Positions 42,371 through 56,274 of a DNA stretch of 64,000 bases are shown one piece after another. Within the stretch, counting starts at the first letter, position 1. Each line of letters starts with the position of its first letter. The notes under the pieces are model-generated. The model was not told where the DNA came from, did not search any database, and saw nothing but the letters and a program-made list of their open reading frames with translations. The position numbers were made by a program, and so were the translations under genes. Source of the DNA: Pantoea sp. GD03673 (GTDB lineage Bacteria > Pseudomonadota > Gammaproteobacteria > Enterobacterales > Enterobacteriaceae); assembly GCF_029844725.1 (NCBI RefSeq), contig NZ_JAOCKJ010000001.1, positions 1 to 64,000 of the forward strand, in the 5' to 3' direction.

Positions 42371-42459
42371 CTCTACAGTAGGGCTGCACTACAACATCCT
42401 TTAACAATTTTAAAACATAAGCTTTACCTGGCCGGTAAAGTAAAGCAGGAGAGTGGGTT

Positions 42460-43676
42460 ATGGCACTGCACGTTTCACGTCACGATTTCGATCAATGGAT
42501 GATGCCGGTTTATGCGCCTGCAACCTTTATACCGGTCCGCGCAGAAGGCTCTACCGTCTGGGATCAAAACGGCAAAGATTACATCGACTTTGCCGGTGGC
42601 ATTGCCGTCAATGCGTTAGGGCACGCGCATCCGGCGTTACAGCAGGCGTTGCAGGAGCAGGCCGCACGTTTATGGCACACCGGTAATGGTTACACCAACG
42701 AACCGATCCTGCGGCTGGCGAAGCAGTTGATCGACGCCACCTTTGCTGACCGGGTGTTTTTCTGTAACTCCGGGGCGGAGGCGAACGAAGCGGCGCTGAA
42801 ACTGGCGCGCAAAGTGGCACATGACCGTGTCGGGCCGCACAAGAGTGGCATCGTGGCCTTTAAGAATGCGTTTCACGGCCGCACGCTGTTTACCGTGTCA
42901 GCGGGCGGCCAGCCTGCCTACTCCAAAGATTTTGCACCGCTGCCGCCAGAGATCCAGCATGCGCCATTTAACGATCTGGCGGCTGCGGCAGAGCTGATCA
43001 ATGACCATACCTGCGCGGTCATTGTTGAACCGATTCAGGGTGAGGGCGGCGTGCTGCCTGCCGACCCGGCGTTCCTGCGCGGCTTGCGTGAACTGTGTGA
43101 TAAACATCATACCCTGCTGATTTTTGATGAAGTGCAGAGCGGCGTTGGCCGCACCGGCTCGCTGTACGCCTATATGCATTATGGCGTCACGCCGGACGTG
43201 CTCACCAGCGCCAAAGCGCTGGGCGGCGGCTTCCCGATTGGTGCGATGCTGACCCGCGACGATCTGGCGCAGGTGATGGGTGTCGGTACGCATGGCACCA
43301 CCTATGGCGGTAATCCTCTGGCGGGTGCGGTTGCCGGTAAAGTCATGGAACTGATCAATCAGCCTGAACTGATGGCGGGTGTTACGCAGCGTCACCAGTG
43401 GATTGTCGCGGCCCTGGATGAAATCAACCAGCGCCTGCATCTGTTTAAAGAGGTGCGCGGTCTGGGTCTGCTGATTGGCGCGGTGCTCAGCGACGATTTT
43501 GCCGGTAAAGCCAAAGAAATCAACCTGGCTGCCGCTGAAATGGGCGTCATGGTGCTGATTGCCGGTGCTAACGTGGTGCGCTTTGCCCCGGCGCTGAACA
43601 TCAGTGAGCAGGAAGTGAAGCTGGGTATGGCGCGTTTTGCTGAGGTGTGTGAGCGCCTGGTACGAGGGTCCGCATC

Positions 43677-43680
<4 letters not shown>
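42460..43680 (+). CDS. astC: AstC, succinylornithine transaminase
   Basis: 406 residues, class-III PLP aminotransferase. It transfers the amino group of N2-succinylornithine to 2-oxoglutarate, the third step of arginine degradation by the AST pathway. The PLP lysine lies in [16 protein letters not shown] and the PLP-phosphate-binding region in [31 protein letters not shown] holds the ring-binding Asp. Close to ArgD/AruC; operon position identifies AstC. SD CAGGAGAG before ATG 42460. Overlaps astA by ATGATG. Confidence 0.96.
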
Positions 43681-47499
<3,819 letters not shown>

Positions 47500-47549
47500 A
47501 GGTGGGGGCAGCTCAGGCTGCCCCCTGTTCAGGGCGAAAAGGAGGAACG

Positions 47550-48545
47550 ATGCAGGACTTTTTGCAGCAAACGCTCTCCGGCGAGGTGCCGCGTACGCGT
47601 CAGGGTGAAACCGCGCATCTCCGCTGGCAGTGGTTGTATCACGGCATACTGCTGATGGAGCCAACGGTGCCGGTGAAACAGGCGCTGGTGCTTTCTGCCG
47701 GGATCCACGGTAATGAAACCGCCCCGGTTGAAATCGTAAACCAGCTGATTACTCCCTTGCTGCGCGGCGAAAAACCGCTGCAGCAGCGCATGCTGGTGAT
47801 TCTGGGTAATCCCTCAGCGCTTCGGGCTGGCAAGCGCTATGTGCGCTATGACATCAACCGGCTGTTTGGCGGACGCTGGCAGCAGATTGATGACAGCGAT
47901 GAAGCCCGCCGCGTGCTGCGGCTTGAGCAGACGCTGGAGACATTCTGGCAGCTGGGGGCATGCGATGAAACTCGATGGCATCTTGACATGCACACGGCGA
48001 TTCGCGGCTCTTATCATACTCAGTTCGGCGTGATGCCGCACAACGAACGCCCCTGGCCGCCAGCGTTTCTTGACTGGCTGGCCGCAGCCGGTCTGGAAGC
48101 ACTGGTGTTTCATCGTGCGCCGGGCGGCACCTTTACCCATTTCAGCTGTGAGCACTTTGGTGCGGCCAGCTGTACCCTGGAGCTCGGCAAAGCGCTGCCG
48201 TTTGGTGAGAACGATCTGAGTCAGTTCAGGGCGGCACAACAGGCGCTGGCGTCTTTACTCTATGGTGAAGCAATGCCGGTCGCTGCGGTTAAGCCGCGTC
48301 ACTATCGCGTCGTGCAGCAGATCACCCGACTGAGTGAGCACTTCACGCTGCATATGTCGCCGGAAACGCTGAACTTTACCGTGTTTCCACAGGGGGCGTT
48401 GCTGGCGGAGGATGGCGACACCCGCTATTACGTGCAGCAGGCGCAGGAATATGTGCTCTTCCCGAATCCCAGCGTTGCTGCCGGGTTGCGTGCCGGATTG
48501 ATGCTGATAGAAGAGGGCGAACAGACCCGGGCACTGCCGCTCTGA
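47550..48545 (+). CDS. astE: AstE, succinylglutamate desuccinylase
   Basis: 331 residues from ATG 47550 (E. coli 322). Zinc hydrolase of the aspartoacylase family; splits succinylglutamate into succinate and glutamate, last step. Zn ligands in SAGIHGNETAPVE (His, Glu) and HLDMHTAI (His); catalytic Glu in CTLELGKALPFG. The frame opens at 47496 overlapping astB, but AAAAGGAGG lies 6 nt before ATG 47550, so the 18-codon extension is probably not translated. Confidence 0.95.
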   Translation: MQDFLQQTLSGEVPRTRQGETAHLRWQWLYHGILLMEPTVPVKQALVLSAGIHGNETAPVEIVNQLITPLLRGEKPLQQRMLVILGNPSALRAGKRYVRYDINRLFGGRWQQIDDSDEARRVLRLEQTLETFWQLGACDETRWHLDMHTAIRGSYHTQFGVMPHNERPWPPAFLDWLAAAGLEALVFHRAPGGTFTHFSCEHFGAASCTLELGKALPFGENDLSQFRAAQQALASLLYGEAMPVAAVKPRHYRVVQQITRLSEHFTLHMSPETLNFTVFPQGALLAEDGDTRYYVQQAQEYVLFPNPSVAAGLRAGLMLIEEGEQTRALPL

Positions 48546-48586
48546 TACCTGAATTTACCGGGGCATTGCATCGGTGCTAAAAAATC

Positions 48587-48624
48587 GACAGGAAAAACGG
48601 GAGAGCGCCTTCCGCTTTCCTGTC
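48587..48624 (+). other. hairpin after astE
   Basis: GACAGGAAA (48587-48595) / TTTCCTGTC (48616-48624), perfect 9-bp stem with a 20-nt loop, 42 nt after the astE stop. There is no T-run, so it may mark the end of the ast transcript without being a classical terminator. The rest of the 308-bp gap up to 48853 is AT-rich and must contain the spy promoter; I recognised no operator there. Confidence 0.5.
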
Positions 48625-48853
48625 ATAACCATTACACTCCTCCATCATTTCTGCGAAATTCGCTGTTAATTCATAAACTTTTTCAATTCCTCACGCTTTT
48701 CTTCTCATTCTCTTCATGATTGCCCGATTTTTATCTTTTATGCTTTCACGGCTTTACTCAGGTTCTGAGTAGTTGACGTTCAGCGTCGTATGCTTGGTTC
48801 CGAAGACGCGACAGAGTGCTGTCGTCATTATCATGAAATATAAGGACTCGATT

Positions 48854-49348
48854 ATGCGCAAACTGACTTCCCTTTTACTGGCTTCTTCGCTGGCGTTTGG
48901 TGCAGCCAGCGCCGTCCATGCAGCTGCAGATAACCTGACCCCACCGCCAGCAGGCAGCGAAAAAGCGATGCATAAACCGCCAATGCGCCATGGCCCGGAG
49001 ATGATGTTTAAAGGTCTGAATCTGACCGACGCGCAGAAAACCCAGATGCGTGACATCATGAAAGAGAGCCGCAAAGATATGCAGCGTCCATCGCTGGATG
49101 AGCGCCGCGCAGCCCACAGCATCATTGCATCTGACAGCTTTGACCAGAGCAAAGCAGAAGCGCAGGCAGAAAAAATGTCCGCTAATGCGAAAGAGCATGC
49201 GCTGAAGATGCTGGAAACCCAGAACAAGCTTTATAACGTGCTGACGCCAGAGCAGAAGAAGCAGTACAACGCAAACTTTGAAAAGCGTCTGACTGAGAAA
49301 GGCCCGCACGATGACAAAATGGCCCCGCCAGCAGAACCGGCTGAATAA
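48854..49348 (+). CDS. spy: Spy, periplasmic ATP-independent chaperone
   Basis: 164 residues. Signal peptide MRKLTSLLLASSLAFGAASAVHA; mature helical protein of the Spy/CpxP family with two LTxxQ motifs (LNLTDAQKTQM and VLTPEQKKQY). Spy protects unfolded proteins in the periplasm and in E. coli is induced by Cpx and Bae envelope stress systems. Between ast and cho, as in E. coli. The frame is open to 48773; AAGGA lies 8 nt before ATG 48854. A Pro-rich C-terminal tail is present. Confidence 0.93.
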   Translation: MRKLTSLLLASSLAFGAASAVHAAADNLTPPPAGSEKAMHKPPMRHGPEMMFKGLNLTDAQKTQMRDIMKESRKDMQRPSLDERRAAHSIIASDSFDQSKAEAQAEKMSANAKEHALKMLETQNKLYNVLTPEQKKQYNANFEKRLTEKGPHDDKMAPPAEPAE

Positions 49349-49372
49349 CCGTAGTTAAGCCAACGGTCTGAG

Positions 49373-49422
49373 ACCGCCGACGCTGTCCACTGATGTGAGT
49401 GGGCAGCATCGGCGGTTTTTTT
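49373..49422 (+). terminator. terminator of spy
   Basis: An 18-bp stem 49373-49390 / 49399-49416 with two wobble pairs (ACCGCCGA pairs with TCGGCGGT at the base), 8-nt loop and a T-run 49416-49422 that reaches the cho stop codon. Confidence 0.9.
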
Positions 49423-50281
49423 ATAGCGGAAGAATAGGGTAGGCACCCGACAGAATCGGACGGCAGAGGATTTTGTAGCCGTCGTGGTCAAACCCGCCTT
49501 TGGGCCGCTGCAGTTTTCGGGCTTCGTCCATGCTGTTCACCGACCCGAGATAGAACCAGTGGTCAATGACGTGGATCTGCGTCATCTCTTTGCCTTCTTC
49601 CACCAGACCTACGGCACCCTGCCACGGCCAGCAGAAGACACGGACATTTTCCAGCGCTTCCAGCAGACGATCCTGGTGATCGCTGACCGGCTCTTTGCCG
49701 CAGCAGGCACCGGCACAGCGTCGCAGTGCCGAGCGGAAGCAGCCTCGTCCCACACTCAGCGCTTCCAGCCCCAGCAGGCCGTGACAGAGCTGATACTCAT
49801 CTGCAAGCTGCTTGAGCCGTTCAAGTGCAGCAAAGCGACTGCGATAAAGCCCAAACAGGTTGGGAGACTGACTGAAATCAAGATCTTTTGCGTAAACCAC
49901 CTGCGGTTTGCTGTCGGTAATCTGCAGCGAACAGAGCTGCCGGTTTTTGCGCAATCGCTTATTAAACAGCGGTTGCTGCGTTTTAATCATCTGCGCTTCC
50001 AGCAACAGCGCGCCGAGATCGCCTGCGGTAGGGATCCAGCTCACACGCCGCGACTGGCGCAGCATTTTCGCCTCATCAGGGGTGCGGAAATGGGACATGA
50101 CCCGTGAACGCAGATTCACACTTTTACCGATATAGAGCGGCAGCGACTCACTTTCACCGTGGAAGGTATAGACGCCAGGGTGATTCGGCAGGCCTTCCAG
50201 CCATTCACGCAGGTGTTCGGGATATTGATAAATCGCATTCGCGTCGGGTTCCGGGCGAAGGATGGCAGCACGTCTGACCAA
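49421..50281 (-). CDS. cho: Cho, UvrC-like excinuclease (TTG start)
   Basis: 286 residues. GIY-YIG nuclease domain (PGVYTFHGESESLPLYIGKSVNLRSRV, here GVYTF and YIGKSVNLRSRV) and a Cys-rich UvrC-like region (RRCAGACCGKE). Makes the 3' incision in nucleotide excision repair as an alternative to UvrC. E. coli Cho starts MVRRLTSP, matching LVRRAAIL here; TTG 50281 has GGAG 6 nt upstream, whereas ATG 50293 lies only 4 nt from the LexA box and has no ribosome site. I therefore take TTG as start. Confidence 0.92.
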   Translation of the reverse strand: MVRRAAILRPEPDANAIYQYPEHLREWLEGLPNHPGVYTFHGESESLPLYIGKSVNLRSRVMSHFRTPDEAKMLRQSRRVSWIPTAGDLGALLLEAQMIKTQQPLFNKRLRKNRQLCSLQITDSKPQVVYAKDLDFSQSPNLFGLYRSRFAALERLKQLADEYQLCHGLLGLEALSVGRGCFRSALRRCAGACCGKEPVSDHQDRLLEALENVRVFCWPWQGAVGLVEEGKEMTQIHVIDHWFYLGSVNSMDEARKLQRPKGGFDHDGYKILCRPILSGAYPILPL

Positions 50282-50296
50282 GATGGACTCCATTTA

Positions 50297-50312
50297 CTGG
50301 TTGTCCATACAG
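50297..50312 (-). promoter_or_regulatory. LexA (SOS) box of cho
   Basis: On the cho strand CTGTATGGACAACCAG, matching CTGT-N8-ACAG with one mismatch. Sixteen nt before the TTG start. cho is a known SOS gene in E. coli. Confidence 0.8.
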
Positions 50313-50348
50313 CATAACAGGCAGGTGAAATGATCGCCAGTCGTCTGG

Positions 50349-51239
50349 TTAAAGGCGTCGTGTTGCCAGCCAGCAGATCAGTGAGCCCAGGGTGATCATT
50401 GCCACGCCCTGCCAGAAGGCCAGCGGCGGGGTCAGGCCGAACCACAGCGATCCCAGCAGGGCCGACAGCACCGGCGTAAAGTACGAGGCAGTGGCCAGCA
50501 GCGTCAGATTGCCCTGCTGAATGCCGTAATTCCAGGCAGAATAAGCAATGGCGGTGGAGAGGCCGACAAACAGCACTTCCAGCAGCGGCACCACTGCGAA
50601 CGCCATCGGTTCAGGGCGATCGCTGAAGGTATATTTCAGCCACAGCGCCAGTGCGGTCAGAATAAAAAACAGCGTGACGCCGTTCGCCCCCCGGGCATAG
50701 CGGCGGGTAAGGTTGTTGTAAAGCGCCCAGGTCAGGGCGGCGATAAAGGCGAGGGCATAGGCGACAGGGTTGCTCTGCATATTCTGCCACACCCGCAGGG
50801 ACGACCCGCTGCCGTGGCCTTTCATCACCCAGACGATCCCCAGCAGCGACAGCAGCAGTCCGGGCCATAGCCAGAGACGGAAACGCTGCTGATTAAACGG
50901 GATCGCCAGCACGATGGTCAGGCAGGGCCAGAGATAATTAATCATGCCCAGCTCCAGCGACTGGCTGCGATCGCTGGCCATTCCGATAGCCAGCGCCAGG
51001 CAGATTTCATACCCCACAAACAGGGTGCCACCCAGCCACAGATAGCGTGCAGGCAGCGCGCCGGGTCGGGGAAAACCACGGGTCAGGCAGAGCAGGATTG
51101 CGGTGGTGGAGTAGATGAGCGCCGCGCCGCCGGTGGCACCAAAGGCTTCACTGACGCTGCGTAGCAGGCCAACGGTAGTGCTCCAGAGCAGAATAGCGAC
51201 AAGGCCGATAAGAGTCGCGCGCGAAACGGTGGCAGGCAT
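50349..51239 (-). CDS. yddG: YddG, aromatic amino acid exporter (DMT family)
   Basis: 296 residues, ten predicted helices, EamA/drug-metabolite transporter type. Close to E. coli YddG throughout: ATLIGLVAILLWSTTVGLLR, GMINYLWPCLTIVLAI, YARGANGVTLFF, ASYFTPVLSALLGSL and the ending CWLATRRL. YddG exports aromatic amino acids and possibly other small molecules. It is separated from cho by 67 nt and from nadE by 60 nt. Confidence 0.9.
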   Translation of the reverse strand: MPATVSRATLIGLVAILLWSTTVGLLRSVSEAFGATGGAALIYSTTAILLCLTRGFPRPGALPARYLWLGGTLFVGYEICLALAIGMASDRSQSLELGMINYLWPCLTIVLAIPFNQQRFRLWLWPGLLLSLLGIVWVMKGHGSGSSLRVWQNMQSNPVAYALAFIAALTWALYNNLTRRYARGANGVTLFFILTALALWLKYTFSDRPEPMAFAVVPLLEVLFVGLSTAIAYSAWNYGIQQGNLTLLATASYFTPVLSALLGSLWFGLTPPLAFWQGVAMITLGSLICWLATRRL

Positions 51240-51299
51240 GCAGCAATCAACAAAGTGAGTGAAAGGTGCCTCCTCTGCCGGTGCAAAGGAGGCGCGGTA

Positions 51300-52124
51300 T
51301 TACTTCCAGAAGTCGTCGAATACCGTGATGGGCGGGCGACGTTTATGCTCGGTTTTCAGATACCAGCCTTCGATGATTCGGGCACTGTCAGGATCGATGC
51401 TTTTGCCTTCCAGATAATCATCGATCATCTCGTAGGTGACGCCCAGCGCAACTTCATCCTGCAGGCCTGGACGATCATCTTCCAGATCGGCGGTCGGTTT
51501 CTTCAGATAGAGATGTTCCGGGCAGCCAAGGTGTTTCAGCAGCTGTTTGCCCTGGCGCTTGTTCAGGCGGAACAGCGGGTTGATATCCGTGCCGCCATCG
51601 CCATACTTGGTGAAGAAACCGGTGACCGCTTCCGCCGCGTGATCGGTGCCCACCACCACCCCTTTGGTCATGCCCGCGATGCTGTATTGCGCTTTCATTC
51701 GCTCGCGTGCTTTTTCATTGCCGCGCACGAAATCAGACAGCGTAATACCGGCCTCTTTCAGCGCACGCTCACTGGCCAGCACCGACTCTTTGATATTGAC
51801 CACCAGCGAACGGTCAGGTTTGATGAAGGCCAGCGCATCCTGACAATCCTGCTCATCGGCCTGGACGCCATAGGGCAGACGAACGGCAATAAAGGTGTAG
51901 TCGTCATCACCGCTCTCCTGACGCAGCTCCGTTATCGCCCGCTGCGCCAGTGCGCCCGCCAGGGTCGAATCCTGACCGCCGCTGATCCCCAGCACCAGCG
52001 TTTTCAGCCCGCTGTGGCGTTTCAGGTAGGCTTTAAGAAAATCGATGCTGACGCGCACTTCCTGGTCGGCGTCGATAGCGGGTTTCACACCCAGTGCTTC
52101 AATAATGTCCTGCTGCAGTGACAT
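51300..52124 (-). CDS. nadE: NadE, ammonia-dependent NAD+ synthetase
   Basis: 274 residues (E. coli 275). Converts nicotinic acid adenine dinucleotide, ATP and NH3 to NAD+. PP-loop [12 protein letters not shown] near residue 48, [25 protein letters not shown] and the substrate-binding C-terminal [10 protein letters not shown]. Homodimer in the cytosol; no glutaminase domain, so free ammonia is the donor. Essential housekeeping gene in its E. coli neighbourhood. Confidence 0.97.
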   Translation of the reverse strand: MSLQQDIIEALGVKPAIDADQEVRVSIDFLKAYLKRHSGLKTLVLGISGGQDSTLAGALAQRAITELRQESGDDDYTFIAVRLPYGVQADEQDCQDALAFIKPDRSLVVNIKESVLASERALKEAGITLSDFVRGNEKARERMKAQYSIAGMTKGVVVGTDHAAEAVTGFFTKYGDGGTDINPLFRLNKRQGKQLLKHLGCPEHLYLKKPTADLEDDRPGLQDEVALGVTYEMIDDYLEGKSIDPDSARIIEGWYLKTEHKRRPPITVFDDFWK

Positions 52125-52242
52125 GAACTTCTCCTCAGGTCAGTGGCCTGTCGGCTCGATGCGAACGTTTTAATAAAGCTAACGTGCCTGAGCCAAAACA
52201 ACAAGCTTAAGCGGCAACTGATTGCGGCTAAACGTTTCGAAA

Positions 52243-53445
52243 TCAGTGAGTTTTTACCTGTGGCTCCGGTTTTTTCGCCAGCACGCTGAACATCAGAATG
52301 GCCATCATAAAGCAGCCAAAAATGGTGGCGCACATGCTCAGTACCGACGTGCCGCCGATGCCGGTGATCGGTACGGTAATCGCACCCAGCGTGAACATCG
52401 TGACGCCAATCACCGCAGAGGCGCTGCCCGCGCGGTGACCCTGACTCTGCATTGCCAGCGACGAGGCGGTGGTGGCGATCACGCCATTACTGGCGATGGT
52501 AAAGAACAATGCCACCAGCAGCAGCGGCAAAGGCGCATGGAGCAGCGCGGCCAGCAGAAGCAGGCTGGAGGCGACAAAAGCCAGCGTCAGCCCGCCTTTC
52601 AGCACCCGATACTCGCCCCACAACGGACAGAGGCGGGCGCTGGTCTGCGAAGCAATAACCAGACCTATGCCGTTTGCCGCAAAGCAGAAGCTGAAGGCCT
52701 GAGGGGAAAGACCATAGAGCTGTTGCAGCACGAACGGCGAGGCACCAATGTAAGCGAACATGCCGGACATCATAAAGCCCTGAGTCAGGCAGAAACCCAT
52801 GAAGGGGCGATGGGTGATGACCTGACCGAGTGCCGCGTAAGCGGAGAAGATCGAGCCTTTACTGCGACGCGCTTCGGGCAGGGTTTCATGCAGCTTCCAG
52901 CGTGCCAGCAGGATGAGCAGAAGGGCAATGCCGCCCAGCACCATGAAAATGCCGCGCCAGTTTAATACCGTCATCAGCACACCCCCCAGAACCGGTGCGC
53001 CAATCGGGGCCAGACCGTTGACCAGCATCAGCAGCGCGAAAAATCGCGTCAGCTCGTGACCGCTGTACATATCCCGTGCAATCGCCCGTGACAGCACTGC
53101 GCCGCCTGCACCTGCTAACCCTTCAAACAGTCGTGCCAGCAGCAGCTGGTGAATATCCTGCGCCAGCGCACAGCCCATCGAAGCGATAAACAGCAGCACC
53201 AGCGACAGCGTTAGCGGGCGCAGGCGGCCGAACTTATCGCTCATGGGGCCAAAAAGCAGCTGACCAAAGCCCAGACCTAACAGACCTGCGGTCAGGCTCA
53301 GCTGCGCGGTTGCGGTTTCGGTATGCAGATCCTGCGCCATTTGCGGCAGTGCGGGCAGATAGAGGTCGATGCAGAGCGGGCCCAGTGCGGCCAGCAGGCC
53401 CAGCGTAATGGCGTAAACCAGGCGGTTGGAGTGTACAGGGGTCAT
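52243..53445 (-). CDS. Bcr/CflA family MFS multidrug exporter
   Basis: 400 residues, twelve helices. Begins in helix 1 with LGLLAALGPLCIDLYLPALPQMA, the Bcr/CflA hallmark, and has the MFS motif GPMSDKFGRLRPL between helices 2 and 3. The family exports bicyclomycin, chloramphenicol, sulfonamides or dipeptides; the substrate is not predictable. No E. coli counterpart lies at this place. The 303 bp between it and osmE hold the two divergent promoters and nothing else I can see. Confidence 0.92.
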   Translation of the reverse strand: MTPVHSNRLVYAITLGLLAALGPLCIDLYLPALPQMAQDLHTETATAQLSLTAGLLGLGFGQLLFGPMSDKFGRLRPLTLSLVLLFIASMGCALAQDIHQLLLARLFEGLAGAGGAVLSRAIARDMYSGHELTRFFALLMLVNGLAPIGAPVLGGVLMTVLNWRGIFMVLGGIALLLILLARWKLHETLPEARRSKGSIFSAYAALGQVITHRPFMGFCLTQGFMMSGMFAYIGASPFVLQQLYGLSPQAFSFCFAANGIGLVIASQTSARLCPLWGEYRVLKGGLTLAFVASSLLLLAALLHAPLPLLLVALFFTIASNGVIATTASSLAMQSQGHRAGSASAVIGVTMFTLGAITVPITGIGGTSVLSMCATIFGCFMMAILMFSVLAKKPEPQVKTH

Positions 53446-53748
53446 TTATCCTCGGAGTCGTCAGCAAAGGGGTGAACAGAAAGTGGGTAAGGCTGTGAAA
53501 GACAGGGACCCTTAACGCCGCTATCACACTGATCAACGCCCTCGCAGATGATGGCCGATGAGTCTGAAAACGGGTCGCCAGCGGGGGCCTGTTTTGCGGG
53601 GAAGTATACGTCTGCGTTGACAGCAAAACAGCCTTCTTTACGAAATCCTGACGTTTATCGTGCCATGAATTGTTCGTCATAAACTTGATAAATCAGCATT
53701 TATGTTCCAGGCTTGTTTCCACATGGATAATAAACGAGGAACAACAAG

Positions 53749-54084
53749 ATGAATAAAGTGATGGGATGTATCGCTGCGGCGCTGACGCTGGCTGCACTGT
53801 CTGGTTGTACGACTTACGATCGTGCTGAAAGCTACGTGACTAAGCCAGTGGTTAAGGATGTTAAAAAAGGCATGACCCGCGATCAGGTTCGTCAGATTGC
53901 CGGAACGCCGTCTACTGAAATCACCATGGTTCACGCGCGCGGCACCTGCCAGACTTATGTGCTGGGTCAGCGCGACGGTAAAGCACAGACTTACTTCGTG
54001 AGCTATAACGACACTGGCCGTGTGATGAACTACGGCTTCCAGAGCTGTGCAGAATATGACACCGATCCGCAGGTTCAGCAGTAA
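53749..54084 (+). CDS. osmE: OsmE, osmotically inducible lipoprotein
   Basis: 111 residues. Lipoprotein signal with LSGC (Cys20), then a SmpA/BamE-like domain ([35 protein letters not shown], here [16 protein letters not shown] and the repeated Cys region). In E. coli it is induced by osmotic stress and in stationary phase; exact role unknown. SD AGGAAC before ATG 53749. Followed by a strong terminator. Confidence 0.94.
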   Translation: MNKVMGCIAAALTLAALSGCTTYDRAESYVTKPVVKDVKKGMTRDQVRQIAGTPSTEITMVHARGTCQTYVLGQRDGKAQTYFVSYNDTGRVMNYGFQSCAEYDTDPQVQQ

Positions 54085-54106
54085 GTCATCGCACCTCTGA
54101 ATAGTA

Positions 54107-54136
54107 AACGGCCCGTCATCATGACGGGCCGTTTTT
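54107..54136. terminator. terminator between convergent osmE and the following gene
   Basis: Perfect 11-bp stem AACGGCCCGTC (54107-54117) / GACGGGCCGTT (54123-54133) with 5-nt loop and T-run to 54136. Confidence 0.9.
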
Positions 54137-54150
54137 CGTTGTGGCGCTGA

Positions 54151-54543
54151 CTACAATCCTGCCGGGCGCGGCACCTCGACATAGTCACCGTCTATCTGCC
54201 GCTGGTAGTAGTGGCCGTCCTGCACATAGAAACGCTTGCCGTTGAAATCGAGTACCCGCATTTCACCGCTGACCCGCGACTCTGCTGGCGGCTCGACCAC
54301 CACATACTCTTCCCCGTGACGCTGATAATAATTGCCGTTCAGCAGGTAGTAGGTCAGTCCGCCAATCAGCACTGCAGTCGCGGCTTCAGGTAAAAAACGC
54401 ACCGGGCCGGGTCCGCCCCAGTGTGGTCCGGGGCCGCCATGCCGACCCCATCCACCCTGCGGGCCCCAGTCGCCAGGGTGGGCGAAGGCCAGCGCGGGCG
54501 TCAACAGCGCCAGCGTCAGAAGCGAGGCAATAATTTTTTTCAT
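54151..54543 (-). CDS. small exported protein, DUF6515-like
   Basis: 130 residues. Signal peptide MKKIIASLLTLALLTPALAFA, then a Gly/Trp/His-rich linker (HPGDWGPQGGWGRHGGPGPHWGG), a short hydrophobic stretch (ATAVLIGGLTYYLLNG) and a Tyr-rich C-terminal part with two related repeats, YYQRHGEEYVVV and YYQRQIDGDYVEV. That pattern suits the DUF6515 family of periplasmic or membrane-linked proteins, with no known function. Downstream of the osmE terminator and convergent with it. Confidence 0.75.
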   Translation of the reverse strand: MKKIIASLLTLALLTPALAFAHPGDWGPQGGWGRHGGPGPHWGGPGPVRFLPEAATAVLIGGLTYYLLNGNYYQRHGEEYVVVEPPAESRVSGEMRVLDFNGKRFYVQDGHYYQRQIDGDYVEVPRPAGL

Positions 54544-54731
54544 CGGATGTCCTCCTCATAAGACCGGATGCAGAATTCGCTTTTTACCGGGTAAAGACAA
54601 GCACTAAAGCGGCGATTTTTCGCCTGTTTACCATGCTTAACGCTTTCTTAACGGCATCGCCATCAACAAGGGGGATTATGGAGAAGAAGGGCGGGAATAA
54701 CCTGGCGCGGGCGCGCCAGGTTTACAGCAGA

Positions 54732-56123
54732 TTAACGATGCGCCAGCTCGGCGTTGTCGTCACTTTCCAGCACGCGCTTATCGGTCAGACCTAACCAGCG
54801 GCTGGTCAGGGTACCGGCGGTCATGGAACCGTTGACGTTCAGTGCCGTACGCCCCATGTCAATGAGCGGTTCAATCGAGATCAGCAGCGCCACCAGCGTC
54901 ACCGGCAGACCCATAGCAGGCAGAACAATCAGCGCGGCAAAGGTTGCACCACCGCCAACACCGGCAACGCCTGCCGAGCTTAGCGTGACAATGCCGACCA
55001 GCGTCGCAATCCACAGCGGGTCAAACGGGTTGATGCCGACCGTTGGCGCAACCATTACTGCCAGCATGGTCGGATAGAGACCAGCACAGCCGTTCTGGCC
55101 GATAGTGGCACCAAAGGAAGCAGCGAAGCTGGCAACGGATTCAGGCACACCCAGACGACGGGTCTGGGTCTCAACACTCAGTGGAATGCTGGCCGCGCTG
55201 GAGCGACTGGTAAAGGCGAAGGTGATAACCGGCCACACTTTACGGAAGAAGCGCAGCGGGTTGATCCCATTGACCGACAGCAGCAGGGCGTGAACACCAA
55301 ACATGATGGCCAGACCGAGGTAAGAGGCGACCACAAAGCTGCCCAGCTTGATGATGTCCTGCAGATTTGAACCGGCAACCACTTTGGTCATCAGCGCCAG
55401 CACCCCATAGGGGGTCAGCTTCATCACCAGACGAACCAGCTTCATGACCCACGACTGCAGCGTGTCAATCGCCACCAGCACGCGCTGCCCTTTCTCTTGA
55501 TCATCTTTCAGCAACTGCAGGGCAGCCACACCCAGGAAAGCGGCAAAAATGACGACGCTGATAATCGACGTTGGATTGGCTCCGGTCAGATCGGCAAACG
55601 GGTTTTTCGGGATAAAGGAGAGCACCAGTTGTGGCACGCTCAGGTCAGAGACCTTGCCGACATAATTGCTCTGGATGGCACTCAGACGCGCGGTCTCCTG
55701 CACGCCCTGCACCAGACCTTCTGCGCTCAGGCCAAACAGGCCGGTCACAAAGACGCCGACCAGCGCCGAAATGGCGGTGGTAAACAGCAGCACGCCAATA
55801 GTCAGTACGCTGATCTTCCCCAGCGACGAGGCATTATGCAGGCGGGCAACAGCACTCAGAATGGATACGAACACCAGCGGCATGACCACCATCTGCAGCA
55901 ACTGGACATAGCCATTACCGACGATGTTAAACCAGCTGATAGACGTTTTTACGACTGCGCTGTTTTCGCCGTAGATCAACTGCAACACCAGGCCGAACAG
56001 CACGCCTATCACCAGACCGGTCAGGACTTTTTTCGACAGGCTCCAGTTCCGGCGGCTGAAGCGGGAGAGCAATACCAGCAGCACGACAAAGGCGGCGATA
56101 TTGAGCGTAAGAGGAAGGTCCAT
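54732..56123 (-). CDS. tcyP: TcyP, L-cystine:cation symporter
   Basis: 463 residues, same length as E. coli TcyP (YdjN), dicarboxylate/amino acid:cation symporter (DAACS) family. Eight helices and two re-entrant hairpins. Family markers: [24 protein letters not shown] (serine-rich hairpin) and [23 protein letters not shown]. Imports cystine as a sulfur source. It follows osmE in the order osmE-(DUF)-tcyP-ydjM, as in the E. coli neighbourhood. Confidence 0.95.
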   Translation of the reverse strand: MDLPLTLNIAAFVVLLVLLSRFSRRNWSLSKKVLTGLVIGVLFGLVLQLIYGENSAVVKTSISWFNIVGNGYVQLLQMVVMPLVFVSILSAVARLHNASSLGKISVLTIGVLLFTTAISALVGVFVTGLFGLSAEGLVQGVQETARLSAIQSNYVGKVSDLSVPQLVLSFIPKNPFADLTGANPTSIISVVIFAAFLGVAALQLLKDDQEKGQRVLVAIDTLQSWVMKLVRLVMKLTPYGVLALMTKVVAGSNLQDIIKLGSFVVASYLGLAIMFGVHALLLSVNGINPLRFFRKVWPVITFAFTSRSSAASIPLSVETQTRRLGVPESVASFAASFGATIGQNGCAGLYPTMLAVMVAPTVGINPFDPLWIATLVGIVTLSSAGVAGVGGGATFAALIVLPAMGLPVTLVALLISIEPLIDMGRTALNVNGSMTAGTLTSRWLGLTDKRVLESDDNAELAHR

Positions 56124-56274
56124 ACTGAAACTCCAGAGTAATGCGGCCTTCCCAGCAGGGAAAGCCGCATAATGTTAATCACGAATTAAGACAGCAGGAA
56201 TGGTAACAGCAGGCAGAGAGGGGGCCTTATATCCAAATGGCATGGTTTATAACTTAATGGCGTTTTTCGCTGAG

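Larger units (their letters stand above)
41533..42459. promoter_or_regulatory. 927-bp AT-rich divergent region between porin and astC
   Basis: No ORF of note. The porin-proximal 400 bp are markedly AT-rich with many short A/T tracts, fitting a heavily regulated porin promoter, but I could not pick out definite OmpR sites. The astC-proximal part contains NtrC-like sites, a long interrupted palindrome and a sigma54 promoter, listed separately. A small RNA could be encoded here; I see no clear terminator to support one. Confidence 0.55.

Noticed and set aside
51255..52121. 288-codon plus-strand frame opposite nadE
   Set aside because: Covers exactly the reverse of nadE; shadow frame.
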